DNA from: Geodermatophilus siccatus
GTDB taxonomy: Bacteria; Actinomycetota; Actinomycetes; Mycobacteriales; Geodermatophilaceae
Length of the DNA: 64,000 bases
Direction of reading: 5' to 3'
Assembly (NCBI RefSeq): GCF_900103785.1
Contig: NZ_FNHE01000004.1
Coordinates: 310,001-374,000 of the forward strand
Part shown: positions 18,648 to 30,002 of the stretch, in pieces
Layout: each line of letters opens with the position of its first letter
Numbering within the stretch: position 1 is the stretch's first letter
The notes under the pieces: model-generated
What the model was told of the DNA's origin: nothing
Databases searched by the model: none
The model's input: the letters and a program-made list of their open reading frames with translations, nothing else
Program-made: the position numbers and the translations under genes

Positions 18648-19637
18648 TCAGGAGGCGGCGGGGTGGCCGTCGTCCCCGACGTACCAGGTGCGCAGGCGGG
18701 CGAACCCCTCGTCCAGGCTGACCCCGGGCCGCCAGCCCAGCGCAGCCCGCGTGCGCCGCTGGTCGAACCAGTGGGCGGTCGCGAGCTGCTCGGCCAGGAA
18801 GCGGGTCAGCGGGGGGACCGACCGCCGGCGCGTGACCGCCCAGACCGCCTCCGCGGCAGCGCCGGCCGCCCAGGCCGCACCGAACGGCACCCGGCCGCGC
18901 GGCCCCGGGACCCCGGCCGCCCGGCACAGCCGGCCGAGCACCTCGGCGACCGGGCGGGGCTCCCCGTTCGAGACGACCAGCGCCTCCCCGTGCACCGGTC
19001 CGCACGCGTCCACGGCGGCGACCAGGGCCGCTGCGGCGTTGTCGACGTAGGTCGTGTCGATGAGCGCCGCGCCCGACCCGATCACCGGCAGCCGCCCGGC
19101 GCGCGCCCGCTCGACGATGCGGCCGACGAGCTGGGTGTCGCCGGGGCCCCACACCAGGTGCGGGCGGACGGCCAGCACGGCCAGCGCGGGGGAGTCCGCG
19201 GCCAGCGCGTCGAGCTCGGCCACGGCCTTGGAGCGGGAGTAGCGGCCGCGGGCACGTGCGGGGTCGGCGGGGCCGGCACCGACCCCGGCGAGCGCCGTCC
19301 CGGCGTGCGCCACCGACGGGGACGACACGTGCACCAGCCGGCCGACGCCCGCGGCCCGGCAGGCGTCGAGGACGGCCCGGGTGCCGACGATGTTCGCGTG
19401 CGCGTACTCGGCCCACGGACCGGTGACGTCGACCTTCGCGGCCAGGTGCAGCACGGCGTCCTGCCCCCGCGCGGCCCGCCCGACGACGCCCGGGTCGGCG
19501 ACGTCCCCCAGCACCTCCGCGCAGGGCAGGCCGGAGGGACGGCGCTGCAGCACCGTCACCTCGTCCCCGCGCCCGAGCAGCCCGGTGGCCGTGGCCCGGC
19601 CGAGCATCCCGCTCGCCCCGGTGACCAGCACCCTCAC
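18648..19637 (-). CDS. oleD: OleD, 2-alkyl-3-oxoalkanoate reductase (NAD(P)-dependent epimerase/dehydratase family)
   Basis: Reduces the OleA product (2-alkyl-3-ketoacid) to the beta-hydroxy acid in head-to-head olefin biosynthesis. The 329 residues form an extended SDR: LVTGASGMLGRATATGLL at the start, HLAAKVD, a VSSPSV strand, catalytic YSRSK near residue 155, and RPHLVWGPGDT, as in 3-beta-hydroxysteroid dehydrogenase/OleD proteins. GTG 19637 overlaps the oleBC stop by GTGA, so the genes are coupled. Assignment to OleD rests mainly on the neighbouring oleA and oleBC; alone it would be called a generic epimerase. Confidence 0.88.
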   Translation of the reverse strand: MRVLVTGASGMLGRATATGLLGRGDEVTVLQRRPSGLPCAEVLGDVADPGVVGRAARGQDAVLHLAAKVDVTGPWAEYAHANIVGTRAVLDACRAAGVGRLVHVSSPSVAHAGTALAGVGAGPADPARARGRYSRSKAVAELDALAADSPALAVLAVRPHLVWGPGDTQLVGRIVERARAGRLPVIGSGAALIDTTYVDNAAAALVAAVDACGPVHGEALVVSNGEPRPVAEVLGRLCRAAGVPGPRGRVPFGAAWAAGAAAEAVWAVTRRRSVPPLTRFLAEQLATAHWFDQRRTRAALGWRPGVSLDEGFARLRTWYVGDDGHPAAS

Positions 19638-22200
19638 GGTCGGCGGGCGGCCCGTGCGCCGGCCAGCACCCGCGCGGCCCGGCGGGCGACCTCGCCCCGG
19701 TCCACCTTGGACTGGTGCCGGACGTCCACCGGCAGCCGGGAGGCGACCAGGACCGCGGCGACGTCGACGCCAGCGGCCGCGCGGACGGCGTCGGCGAGGT
19801 CCGCCCCGGCCAGGGCCGGTCGGCCGCCGAGCCGGGTCCGGCGTCCGGACGGCACGACGACCACCACGACGACCTGCGCCCCGGCGGGTCCCACGCCGAC
19901 GGCCGCGGCGGCCGACACGCCGTCGACCGCCTCCACCCGCTGCTCGACCCCGACGGGCGTCACCGGCCCGGCGGCCGTCGTGACCACGTGCTGGAGACGC
20001 CCCTCGACCCAGAGCCGCCCGTCGGCGTCCAGGTGCCCGACGTCGCCGGTGCGGTGCCAGCCGGGGTCCCGGGACGTCGACCGCTCCAGCGCCCACAGGG
20101 CGTCGTAGCGGTCCTTGACGTGCGCGGCCCGCACGCAGACCTCGCCGGGGACGCCCGGGCGGTCGGTCAGCCCGCCGTCGGCCCGGCCGTCGGGTGACAG
20201 CGGGCTGACCCGCACGTCGACGCCCGGCAGGGGCCGGCCCACGCACACCCCGTCGCCGGCGCCGGCGGCCTCGATCTCGGCGAGCGAGACGTCGGTGACC
20301 GGCAGCACCTCGGTCATCCCGTAGGGCGTGTGCGGGTCCGCCGCGGGCAGCACCGCCTGCAGCGACCGCAGCAGGGACGCCGGGACGGGCGCGCCGGCGG
20401 ACATGAGCAGCCGGACGCGGGCCAGGGCCGTGCGCTGCTGCGCCGAGAGGCCGGCCGCCGTGGCGACCACGCGCCGCAGCGCCGCCGGGGAGGCGAACAC
20501 CACGGTCGCGTCGACGGCGGCCGCGGCGTCGGCCAGCGCCGCCGCGGTCAGCGAGCCGGGCGCGGTCACGTCGACGTCCGGCACCGCCGACCCGATGCCC
20601 AGCGCCGGCCCGAGGATCGCGAACGGCGCGAACGCCGCCACCAACCGGTCGTCGGCGGTGAGGCCGTAGGTGGAGCGCACGAGCTCGAGCTGGGCGGCCG
20701 CCTGGCGGTGCGTGTAGACGACGCCCTTGGCCGGTCCGGTGGCCCCGGAGGTGAACAGCACGGCGCAGTCGGCGTCCAGCGGCGGTTCGGCGGGCACCGG
20801 GGCCGACCGGCCGAGGGCCTCCAGGTCGGCGAGCGTGGAGCGGGCGCCCAGGCCGCGCAGCGCCGTCCGGCCTCCCGGACCGGCGGCGATCCGGGACCCG
20901 GGCAGGCCCATGAGGCGCGCCGCGGCCAGACCGGCCCGGCTGCCGACGACGGAGTCGACCGCGGCGCTGCGCAGCGCGCGGCGCATCCCGGCCAGCCCGA
21001 GGCCCTTGTCCGCGACGACGACGACGCCCCCGGCCCGCCACACGGCGTAGACGGTCGCGGTGAGGTCGGCCGAGGGCTCCACCAGCAGCGCGACGCGGGA
21101 GCCCGGCCGGACGCCGGTCGCCGCCAGCCCGGCGGCGAGGTGCGCCACCCGCCGGGACAGCTGCGACCAGCTCACCGTCGCGCCGCCGACCTCGACGACC
21201 GCGGGGGAGTCGTCGTCCGCCCGCTCGTCCAGGGCCGACCACAGCCGGCGACCGGTCGTCGCGGGAGCCGGCCGCGCGGGCGTGCGGTCCCCGGTGTCGA
21301 GGTCGGCCACCCACTGCGCCACGGCCTCCGCGTACTGCGGCGCGTCCTCGGGCAGCAGGTGGGAGGCGCCCTCGTAGCGGTGCAGCCGGGCCTGCGGCAG
21401 GCGGCCGCGCAGGTCGGTCAGGTACCGCTCGCCGAACACCGGGTCGCGGGGGCCCCACAGCAGCAGCGCCGGGACGTCGAGGCCGCGGATGCCCTCGGCG
21501 ATCGCCTCCTGCACCGGGCGGGACGGGTGGCCGGGGGAGAACGGGATGTCGGCGACGAAGTCACCGACCGACCGGCGCCGCGCCGGCGAGCGGTAGGGCT
21601 CGGCGAAGGCGCGCCGGACGCCGGCGGGCAGCGCCGGCCGGGACAGCGCCGTCGTCGCCCGGACGAACACCGGGGTGCCCACGGTGACCGCCGCGCGCAC
21701 GCCGGGCACGTGCGCCAGCCGGATCAGGGCCGGCCCGAGGTCGCCCTCGGGCATGGCGACGGCCGTGTTGGCCAGGACGACGCCCCGCAGCTGGTCGCGG
21801 TGCTCCAGTGCCCAGCCCAGGGAGATGACCCCGCCCCAGTCGTGGCCGACCGTGACCACCGGGCCGGTGACGCCCAGGGCCGCGGTGAGGTCGCCGAGGT
21901 CGGCCACCCGCTGCCGCAGGAGCCGCGGCCCGGCCAGCCGGTCGGACCACCCCATGCCGAGCTGGTCGGGGGCGACCACCCGCCAGCCGGGCGGGGCGGC
22001 GGCCAGCAGCCGGCGCCACAGGTAGGACCAGGTGGGGTTGCCGTGGACGCACAACAGCGTGCCGACCGGCTCCCGGACGCCGTTGTCGAGGACGTGCCAG
22101 CAGTGCTCCCCGCCGTCGGCGTCGGCGACGGTCAGGAGCCGGGACCAGGCCGGGTCCAGCCCCGGGAGCGCCGGCCGGGCGGGCGTCGCGTCGGCCGCCC

Positions 22201-22204
<4 letters not shown>
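19634..22204 (-). CDS. oleBC: OleBC fusion: beta-lactone decarboxylase plus beta-lactone synthetase
   Basis: An 856-residue natural fusion. Residues 1-305 are the OleB part, an alpha/beta hydrolase of the haloalkane-dehalogenase type with HGNPTWSYLWR, nucleophile Asp122 in VGHDWGG, and a His in ASHLLPED. Residues about 315-856 are the OleC part, an ANL enzyme with the P-loop LFTSGATGPAKG near 485, TPYGMTE, and RTGDVGHLDADGRLWVEGR. In the established pathway OleC closes the beta-hydroxy acid to a beta-lactone and OleB decarboxylates it to a cis-olefin. Fused OleBC is known from actinobacteria such as Micrococcus luteus. GTG 22204 overlaps the oleA stop by 4 bases. Confidence 0.93.
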
Positions 22205-24133
<1,929 letters not shown>

Positions 24134-24134
<1 letters not shown>

Positions 24135-24922
24135 TGAGCGGCATCGCTGGTGGAGGGATCCTGGCGGGCAAGACCGTCCTGGTGACCGGGGTCCTCACCG
24201 AGGCCTCGATCGCCTACGCCACCGCGCGCATCGCGCAGGAGCAGGGCGCCACCGTCGTCCTGTCCAACTTCGGCCGGGCGCTGTCGCTGTGCCAGCGGAT
24301 CGCCAAGCGGCTGCCCCAGGAGGCGGCGGTCGTCGAGCTCGACGTGACGAACACCGAGCACCTGGCCACGCTGGCCGACCGGCTGCGCGAGCAGGTCGGC
24401 GACACCCTCGACGGCGTCGTCCACTCCATCGGCTTCGCGCCGCAGGAGGCGATGGGGGAGGGCTTCCCGGAGGTCGCCTGGGAGCACGCGGCGACGGCGT
24501 TCCAGGTGTCGAGCTGGTCGATGGCCTCGCTGACCCAGGCCTGCCGGCCGCTGTTCGGGGAGCAGGCGTCGGTCGTCGGCCTGACCTTCGACGCCACCGT
24601 CGCCTGGCCGGTCTACGGCTGGATGGGCGCGGCCAAGGCGGCGCTGGAGTCCACCTCCCGCTACCTGGCCCGGGAGCTGGGCCCCGAGGGCGTGCGGGTC
24701 AACCTCGTCGCCGCCGGCCCGCTGCGCAGCATGGCGATGAAGTCCATCCCGGGCAGCGCCCAGTTCGAGGAGGCGTGGGAGGCGCGCGCCCCGCTCGGCT
24801 GGTCGGTGACCGACACCGAGCCGGCCGGCAAGGCCGTCGTCGCGCTGCTGTCGGACTGGTTCCCGGCCACCACCGGCGAGATCGTGCACGTCGACGGGGG
24901 CTTCCACGCCGTCGGCGTGTGA
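24134..24922 (+). CDS. inhA: NADH-dependent enoyl-ACP reductase (InhA/FabI)
   Basis: Final reduction step of fatty-acid elongation. The 262-residue protein has the FabI/InhA form of the SDR fold: TGVLTEASIAYATARIAQEQG at the nucleotide site, VVHSIGFAP with Ser97 (matching InhA Ser94), and catalytic Tyr161 and Lys168 in WPVYGWMGAAKAALE. The segment MAMKSIPG forms the substrate loop, and the end carries IVHVDGGFHAVG. It starts inside the fabG stop (TGATG) and is co-transcribed with it. It is the likely target of isoniazid- or triclosan-type inhibitors in this organism, by family. Confidence 0.95.
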
Positions 24923-24954
24923 GAGGTCTCGCCGCATCCGCCCGCGGCCTGGGG

Positions 24955-24960
24955 TAGAAG
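24955..24960 (+). promoter_or_regulatory. Candidate -10 (TAGAAG) for a leaderless hemH transcript
   Basis: TAGAAG ends 7 bases before GTG 24968. The AGGAGG just before the GTG is too close to work as a normal ribosome site, which supports a leaderless reading or read-through from inhA. Confidence 0.4.
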
Positions 24961-24967
24961 AGGAGGC

Positions 24968-26131
24968 GTGCCGCTCCAGACCGACGTCGACATCACGCCC
25001 GCCGGCCAGCGTCCCGACGAGGACCCGTCGCTCGCCGTCCGCAACAACGGCGGGACGCCGCCGTCCGCCGACCCCGCGCCGTCCGGACGGCGGGAGGCGC
25101 TGCTCGTGCTCGGCTTCGGTGGCCCGGAGGGGCCCGACGACGTCATGCCGTTCCTCGAGAACGTCACCCGCGGCCGCGGCATCCCGCGCGAGCGCCTGCT
25201 CGACGTCGCCGAGCACTACATGCACTTCGGCGGGGTCAGCCCGATCAACGCGCAGAACCGGGCGCTGACCGCGGCGGTCGAGCGGGAGTTCGCCGACGCC
25301 GGCGTGGACCTGCCGGTCTACTGGGGCAACCGCAACTGGTCGCCCTACGTCGAGCACGTCTGGCAGCAGATGGCCGACGACGGCATCGAGCACGTCTACG
25401 TCTTCCCGACGTCGGGGTTCGCCTCATGGTCGGGCTGCCGGCAGTACCACGAGGACGTCGCCCGGGCCCGCTCCGTGTTCACGGGCGCGGCGCCCGGCGG
25501 CGGGCCGACCGCCGAGAAGCTGCCGCACTACGGCGACCACCCCGGCTTCGTGCAGGCCAACGCCGAGGCGCTGGCGGCCGCGCTGGCCTCGCTGCCGGAG
25601 GACCTCCGGGACACCGCGCGGCTGGTCGCGACGGCGCACAGCATCCCCGACACCATGGCCGCGGTGGCCGGGCCGGACGGCGGCGCCTACCAGGCCGAGC
25701 TGCTGCGCTCGGCGCGGCTCGTGGTCGACGCGGTCGTGCCCGGCCGCGACGTCGACCTGGTGTGGCAGTCGCGCAGCGGCCCGCCGTCGGTGCCGTGGCT
25801 CGAGCCCGACGTCAACGACCACCTGCGGGCGCTGGCCGCGGCGGGGGAGAAGGCCGTCGTCCTCTTCCCGATCGGCTTCGTCAGCGACCACGTCGAGGTC
25901 GTCTGGGACCTCGACAACGAGGCGAGGGAGACCGCCGAGGAGCTCGGCATGGCCTTCGTCCGGGCGGGGACGGCCGGCACCCACCCGGCCTTCGTGGCGA
26001 TGGTGCGCGAGCTGGTCGAGGAGCGCCGGTCCGGGACCCCGCCGCGGCTGGGCACCAACTGCCCGGCCGCCTGCTGTTTCGTCCGTCGGCCTACCGGCCT
26101 CCGCCGCGGCCAGGAGCCGTCCCCGGCCTGA
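24968..26131 (+). CDS. hemH: Ferrochelatase (coproporphyrin III ferrochelatase, CpfC/HemH)
   Basis: Inserts Fe(II) into coproporphyrin III in the actinobacterial haem route. Residues 42-360 form the chelatase fold: LVLGFGGPEGPDDVMPFL, the metal-site histidine in TAHSIPDTM, and PIGFVSDHVEVVWDLDNEA. Actinobacterial enzymes carry a [2Fe-2S] cluster; here Cys157 (SWSGCRQY) and the C-terminal group in NCPAACC (365, 369, 370) fit that role. About 40 extra residues precede the fold. GTG 24968 is the only usable start; see the leaderless note. Its position after fabG-inhA is conserved with mycobacterial hemH. Confidence 0.95.
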   Translation: MPLQTDVDITPAGQRPDEDPSLAVRNNGGTPPSADPAPSGRREALLVLGFGGPEGPDDVMPFLENVTRGRGIPRERLLDVAEHYMHFGGVSPINAQNRALTAAVEREFADAGVDLPVYWGNRNWSPYVEHVWQQMADDGIEHVYVFPTSGFASWSGCRQYHEDVARARSVFTGAAPGGGPTAEKLPHYGDHPGFVQANAEALAAALASLPEDLRDTARLVATAHSIPDTMAAVAGPDGGAYQAELLRSARLVVDAVVPGRDVDLVWQSRSGPPSVPWLEPDVNDHLRALAAAGEKAVVLFPIGFVSDHVEVVWDLDNEARETAEELGMAFVRAGTAGTHPAFVAMVRELVEERRSGTPPRLGTNCPAACCFVRRPTGLRRGQEPSPA

Positions 26132-26207
26132 GCTGAGCCGCTGCGTCCCGCCCGCGCGGAGCCCTCCGGGCCCCACTCGGCCGGACCGGCTGCGCGGCGG
26201 TCCTCGG

Positions 26208-26945
26208 CTACCGCGGGACGGCGTTGTAGGCGGCGGTGACCGCCTCCCGCACGGCGTCGCCCAGCGGGCGCAGCGCGTCGTCCCGGGCCGCGGCCTGGCG
26301 GTGGGTGACCGCGCCGCCGGGGGCGTCGGTGAGCGCCAGGTCGAGCACCTTCGCCAGCCGCTGGGCGCGCGCCAGCAGCGCCATCGCGACCGGGTCGGTG
26401 CCCGGCGGCATCCCCGGCACGTGCGCGGCCTTCGCCAGCCCGGCCAGCAGCGCCGGCACCTCGGGGTGCCACCGCGCCAGGTCCAGCGCGGCCAGGGTGC
26501 GGGCCGCGTCGCCGACGGCGAGGTCGAGCGCGCCGGACACCGCGCGCAGCGACCCCTCGACCGGCGGCGGCACCGGAGGGGCGCCGGTCAGGTCGAACGC
26601 CGTCCACTGCACCACCTCGGGGCCCAGGGGCTCGGGCACCAGTGCCACCCGCTCGCCGACGGCGGCCTGCCCGGCCTCCACGGCCAGCTGGGCCAGACCC
26701 GGGACGCGGGGCAGCCCCCGGACGTCGCCGGGCACCGGCAGCACCAGCCGGACGCGGCGCTCGCCGACGCCGCGCAGTGCGCTCAGGGCCCAGCCGAGGG
26801 GGACCGCCGCGTCGGTGTCGGACAGGCCGCGGACCTGGTGCGCGGTGTCGCCGACCAGGGCGTCGAGTGCGTCGTCGTAGGGGGCGCGGCCGCTGAGCCA
26901 GGCGGTCGCCCACACCGCGAACCGGCCCGCGGGGAAGTCGTGCAC
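26208..26945 (-). CDS. Conserved hypothetical protein (Rv1486c-like by position)
   Basis: A 245-residue cytoplasmic protein, rich in Ala, Leu and Val, with no motif I recognise. It begins with a FAVWATAWLSGRAPYDDALDALVG stretch and contains LGWALSALRG and a helical C-terminal half (about 130-245). Its place and orientation (antisense between hemH and nfeD) are the same as Rv1486c in mycobacteria, which is the only clue. GTG 26945 has no ribosome site but a -10 box exactly where a leaderless start requires it. Confidence 0.8.
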   Translation of the reverse strand: MHDFPAGRFAVWATAWLSGRAPYDDALDALVGDTAHQVRGLSDTDAAVPLGWALSALRGVGERRVRLVLPVPGDVRGLPRVPGLAQLAVEAGQAAVGERVALVPEPLGPEVVQWTAFDLTGAPPVPPPVEGSLRAVSGALDLAVGDAARTLAALDLARWHPEVPALLAGLAKAAHVPGMPPGTDPVAMALLARAQRLAKVLDLALTDAPGGAVTHRQAAARDDALRPLGDAVREAVTAAYNAVPR

Positions 26946-26951
26946 CCGGCG

Positions 26952-26957
26952 AGGTTA
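26952..26957 (-). promoter_or_regulatory. -10 box TAACCT of a leaderless promoter
   Basis: On the minus strand TAACCT is followed by exactly 6 bases and then GTG 26945, placing the transcription start on the start codon. No ribosome site is present. Confidence 0.6.
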
Positions 26958-27031
26958 TGCCGGGCCCCGGCCGAGATGACGATCCGGTCGCGATCGATCA
27001 CAGCGCGGTCCGGATCTGGGAGAGTGCGGAC

Positions 27032-27475
27032 GTGGACGCCTGGGTGCTGTGGCTGATCGCGTCGGGCCTGTTCACCGCCGGTGAGCTGGCCAGCGGCGAC
27101 CTGTTCCTGCTCATGCTGGCCGGCGGGGCGCTCGGCGGCGTCGGGGTCGCGCTGCTCGGCGGTCCCGTCGTCCTGCAGCTGGTCGCCTTCGTCGTGGTCT
27201 CGGCGCTGCTGCTGGCGGTGGTGCGGCCACTGGCCAGGCGCCACCTCACCGAGGGCACCCCCGAGCAACCGGACGGCGTCGCCGCGCTCGTCGGCCGCAC
27301 GGCGAAGGTGACCCGTGCCGTCGACGGGCACGGGGGGCGCATCCGCCTCGGCGCCGACGAGTGGACCGCCCGCAGCCAGTACGGCAGCGAGCACTTCCCG
27401 GTCGGCGCGACCGTGCGGATCCTCCAGGTGGACGGCGCCACCGCCGTCGTCGGGGACGCCCTCGAACTGGAGTAG
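27032..27475 (+). CDS. NfeD-like membrane protein
   Basis: A 147-residue protein: three or so membrane helices (about 3-20, 25-50, 55-75) then an OB-fold domain (about 85-147: LVGRTAKVTRAVDG...RILQVDGATAVV). NfeD proteins pair with SPFH/stomatin proteins and are encoded next to them, as here (the SPFH gene follows by 93 bases). They are thought to help organise membrane microdomains. GTG 27032 with GGGAGAG upstream gives the normal family start. It matches Rv1487 by position. Confidence 0.9.
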   Translation: MDAWVLWLIASGLFTAGELASGDLFLLMLAGGALGGVGVALLGGPVVLQLVAFVVVSALLLAVVRPLARRHLTEGTPEQPDGVAALVGRTAKVTRAVDGHGGRIRLGADEWTARSQYGSEHFPVGATVRILQVDGATAVVGDALELE

Positions 27476-27568
27476 CGCCTCGCGCGGGTGATCGCGCGTC
27501 GCGCCGTGACCGCATCGTCACCGAAGCCGGGCAGGATCGGCAGCGGACCCGGAGGAGGGAGCGTTCCC

Positions 27569-28756
27569 GTGACACCCGCACTGATCGCCCTGATCGTGAT
27601 CGCCCTGCTGGTGGTGGTCGTCGTCGCCAAGAGCGTGACGATCGTGCCGCAGGCGCAGGCCAAGGTCGTCGAGCGGCTCGGCCGCTACAGCCGGACGCTG
27701 TCGCCGGGCCTGTCGTTGTTGGTGCCCTTCATCGACCGCGTACGGGCCACGATCGACCTGCGCGAGCAGGTGGTCTCCTTCCCGCCGCAGCCGGTGATCA
27801 CCTCGGACAACCTGCAGGTCGGCATCGACACCGTCGTCTACTTCCAGGTGACCGACCCACGGCTGGCCGTCTACGGCATCGCCAACTACATCACCGGCAT
27901 GGAGCAGCTGACCACGACGACGCTGCGCAACGTGGTCGGCGGGCTGAACCTCGAGGGCGCGCTGACCGGCCGCGACGGCATCAACAGCCAGCTGCGCGAG
28001 GTGCTCGACGGCACGACCGGCCCCTGGGGTCTGCGCGTCGCCCGGGTCGAGATCAAGGCGATCGACCCGCCGCCGTCCATCCGCGACTCGATGGAGAAGC
28101 AGATGCGGGCCGACCGCGACAAGCGGGCGATCATCCTGCAGGCCGAGGGGGCCCGGCAGTCGGCGATCACCACCGCCGAGGGGCAGAAGGCCTCGGCGAT
28201 CCTCTCCGCGGAGGGCAAGAAGCAGGCGGCGATCCTCGAGGCGGAGGCCGAGCGGCAGAGCCGGATCCTGCGGGCCGAGGGTGAGCGTGCGGCCCTGTTC
28301 CTGCAGGCGCAGGGCCAGGCCAAGTCGATCGAGACCGTCTTCCAGGCCATTCACGACGGCAAGCCCGACCAGGGGCTGCTGGCCTACCAGTACCTGCAGA
28401 CGCTGCCGCAGATCGCCCAGGGCGACGCGAACAAGATGTGGATCGTCCCGAGCGAGTTCAGCAAGGCCCTGGAGGGCCTGGCCAAGCTGGGCGGGGCGGA
28501 CGGCGACGGGCGGTCCTGGATGGACGTCGACGGGTCGGCGAACGGCGCCGGCCGGCCGGCCGCCGAGCTGGACACGTCCGGCTGGTTCGAGTCGGCACTG
28601 CCCCGCGCCGCCGACCAGCCCGAGGCGAAGATCGAGCTGACGAGCATCGCCGACACCGCGCCCGCCGTGCCGGCACCGACGATCCCCGACACGACGTCAC
28701 TGGCCCGCGCCGCCGAGGAGGAGACCACCGGCGGAGAGGTGCAGCCCCGTCCGTGA
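27569..28756 (+). CDS. SPFH/band-7 domain protein (stomatin/prohibitin-like, QmcA type)
   Basis: A 395-residue membrane protein. An N-terminal helix (2-22) precedes the SPFH domain (about 25-190) with VPQAQAKVVERLGRYSRTL, TTLRNVVGG and LDGTTGPWGLRVARVEIK. A coiled coil rich in Ala/Glu repeats (AEGARQSAITTAEGQK, EAERQSRILRAEGER) spans 195-265. A disordered acidic tail of about 95 residues ends the protein. The GGAGGAGGGA site precedes GTG 27569. SPFH proteins scaffold membrane domains and control proteases. It matches Rv1488 and closes the conserved segment. Confidence 0.93.
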   Translation: MTPALIALIVIALLVVVVVAKSVTIVPQAQAKVVERLGRYSRTLSPGLSLLVPFIDRVRATIDLREQVVSFPPQPVITSDNLQVGIDTVVYFQVTDPRLAVYGIANYITGMEQLTTTTLRNVVGGLNLEGALTGRDGINSQLREVLDGTTGPWGLRVARVEIKAIDPPPSIRDSMEKQMRADRDKRAIILQAEGARQSAITTAEGQKASAILSAEGKKQAAILEAEAERQSRILRAEGERAALFLQAQGQAKSIETVFQAIHDGKPDQGLLAYQYLQTLPQIAQGDANKMWIVPSEFSKALEGLAKLGGADGDGRSWMDVDGSANGAGRPAAELDTSGWFESALPRAADQPEAKIELTSIADTAPAVPAPTIPDTTSLARAAEEETTGGEVQPRP

Positions 28757-28767
28757 CCGCCATCTCG

Positions 28768-28841
28768 AGTTGATCATGGGGTCGTCGCGGACGACCCGCG
28801 CGGACACGCCGTGCGCTGGTGCGACGCCCCCGTGATCAACT
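28768..28841. repeat. 74-bp interrupted palindrome with TGATCA ends
   Basis: AGTTGATCA-TGGGG-TCGTCGC on the left (28768-28788) faces GCGACG-CCCC-CG-TGATCAACT (28821-28841) on the right. It lies between the convergent SPFH and sigF genes and could fold as a cruciform or terminator. It looks like a REP-type element; no second copy was found in this window. Confidence 0.55.
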
Positions 28842-28860
28842 GCTGGCAGCCGCGTCGGGC

Positions 28861-28910
28861 AGCGGCCGGCCCCCTGCAGGGCCCCGCCGCGAGCTCGCGA
28901 GCGGGGGGTC
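28861..28910 (-). repeat. Stop-abutting palindromic repeat (copy 1), after sigF
   Basis: Read on the minus strand it starts directly after the sigF stop: GACCCCCCGCTCGC, then CTCGCGGCGGGG and CCCTGCAGGGGGCCGG. Internal complementarity (CCCTGCAGGG and the outer C/G runs) allows a hairpin. Confidence 0.65.
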
Positions 28911-30002
28911 TCAGTCCTTGAGCAGGCCCTCGCGGAGCTTGGCCAGCGTCTGGCTGAGCAGCCGGGACACGTGCATCTGCGAGATGCCGATGTCGGCGGC
29001 GATCTGCGACTGGGTCATGTTGCCGAAGAAGCGCAGGATCAGGATCCGCCGCTCCCGCGCCGGGATGGTGGCCAGCAGCGGCTGCAGCGACTCGCGGTAC
29101 TCCACGCCCTCGAGCGCGGCGTCCTCCTCGCCGAGCGTGGCGGCCAGGGTCGGTGAGTCGTCCTCACCGGAGAGCCGCTCGTCGAGGGAGCTGCTGCGGT
29201 AGGCGTTCGCGACGGCGAGGCCCTCGAGCACCTCCGCCCGCGGGATGCGCAGGTGCTCGGCCAGCTCCGACGGCGTCGGCGCGCGGCCGTTCTTCTGCGC
29301 CAGCTCGCCGACCGCCGCGTTCAACGACAGGTGCAGCTCCTGCAGCCGCCGCGGGACGCGCACCGACCAGCCCTGGTCGCGGAAGTGCCGCTTGATCTCG
29401 CCGGTGATCGTCGGGACGGCGAAGGAGAGGAACTCCACCCCACGGCTCGGGTCGAACCGGTCGATGGCCGCGATCAGGCCGAGGGTGCCGACCTGCAGCA
29501 GGTCGTCGAAGGGCTCGCCGCGGTTGCTGAACCGGCGGGCGAAGTGCCGCACCAGCGGCAGGTGCTCCTCGACGAGGATCTCGCGCAGCCGCTCACGGCG
29601 CGGGTCGTCCTTGTCCAGGGTGGCCAGCTCGGCGAACAGCGGCGCGGTGCGCTCCGCCCGCCGCCGGTTCTCCGAGACGGGCGCGGCGCCGGAGGAGCCG
29701 GTGTCACCCGACGCGGTCTCGTCGTCCTCGTCGGACTGCTCGTCGTCGGATGCGGCGTCCTCGGTGGTGGCGCCCTCGAGCTCCGCGTCGGCGTCCGCCG
29801 TGTCCTCGTCCGCCACGTCGCTCCCGACCGGGGCGCCGGCGTCCGGGCCGGGCACCACCTCGCTGCGCGGGTCGGGCACCACGACGGGTTGCTCCTCGGA
29901 CGCGACCTCTCCCTCCGTGCCGCGGCGGCCGGTCGGGAACTCGTCGTCGCGCAGGGTGTCCTCCTCGACGGTCCGGGGTTCCGGGGCTGGCGCCCCGGTC
30001 AC
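28911..30002 (-). CDS. sigF: RNA polymerase sigma factor, SigF/SigB family
   Basis: General-stress sigma factor. Residues about 120-363 hold regions 2, 3 and 4: PLVRHFARRFSNRGEPFDDLLQVG, FDPSRGVEFLSFAVPTITGEIKRH split by region 2.4, and a region-4 helix-turn-helix MTQSQIAADIGISQMHVSRLL. SigF proteins are usually about 260 residues; this one has an extra 110-residue N-terminal segment, strongly acidic (runs such as DDEQSDEDDE) and probably disordered. GTG 30002 overlaps the stop of the anti-sigma gene (GTGA), so sigma and anti-sigma are co-translated. The extension may tune binding to the anti-sigma partner; that is inference. Confidence 0.93.
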   Translation of the reverse strand: MTGAPAPEPRTVEEDTLRDDEFPTGRRGTEGEVASEEQPVVVPDPRSEVVPGPDAGAPVGSDVADEDTADADAELEGATTEDAASDDEQSDEDDETASGDTGSSGAAPVSENRRRAERTAPLFAELATLDKDDPRRERLREILVEEHLPLVRHFARRFSNRGEPFDDLLQVGTLGLIAAIDRFDPSRGVEFLSFAVPTITGEIKRHFRDQGWSVRVPRRLQELHLSLNAAVGELAQKNGRAPTPSELAEHLRIPRAEVLEGLAVANAYRSSSLDERLSGEDDSPTLAATLGEEDAALEGVEYRESLQPLLATIPARERRILILRFFGNMTQSQIAADIGISQMHVSRLLSQTLAKLREGLLKD

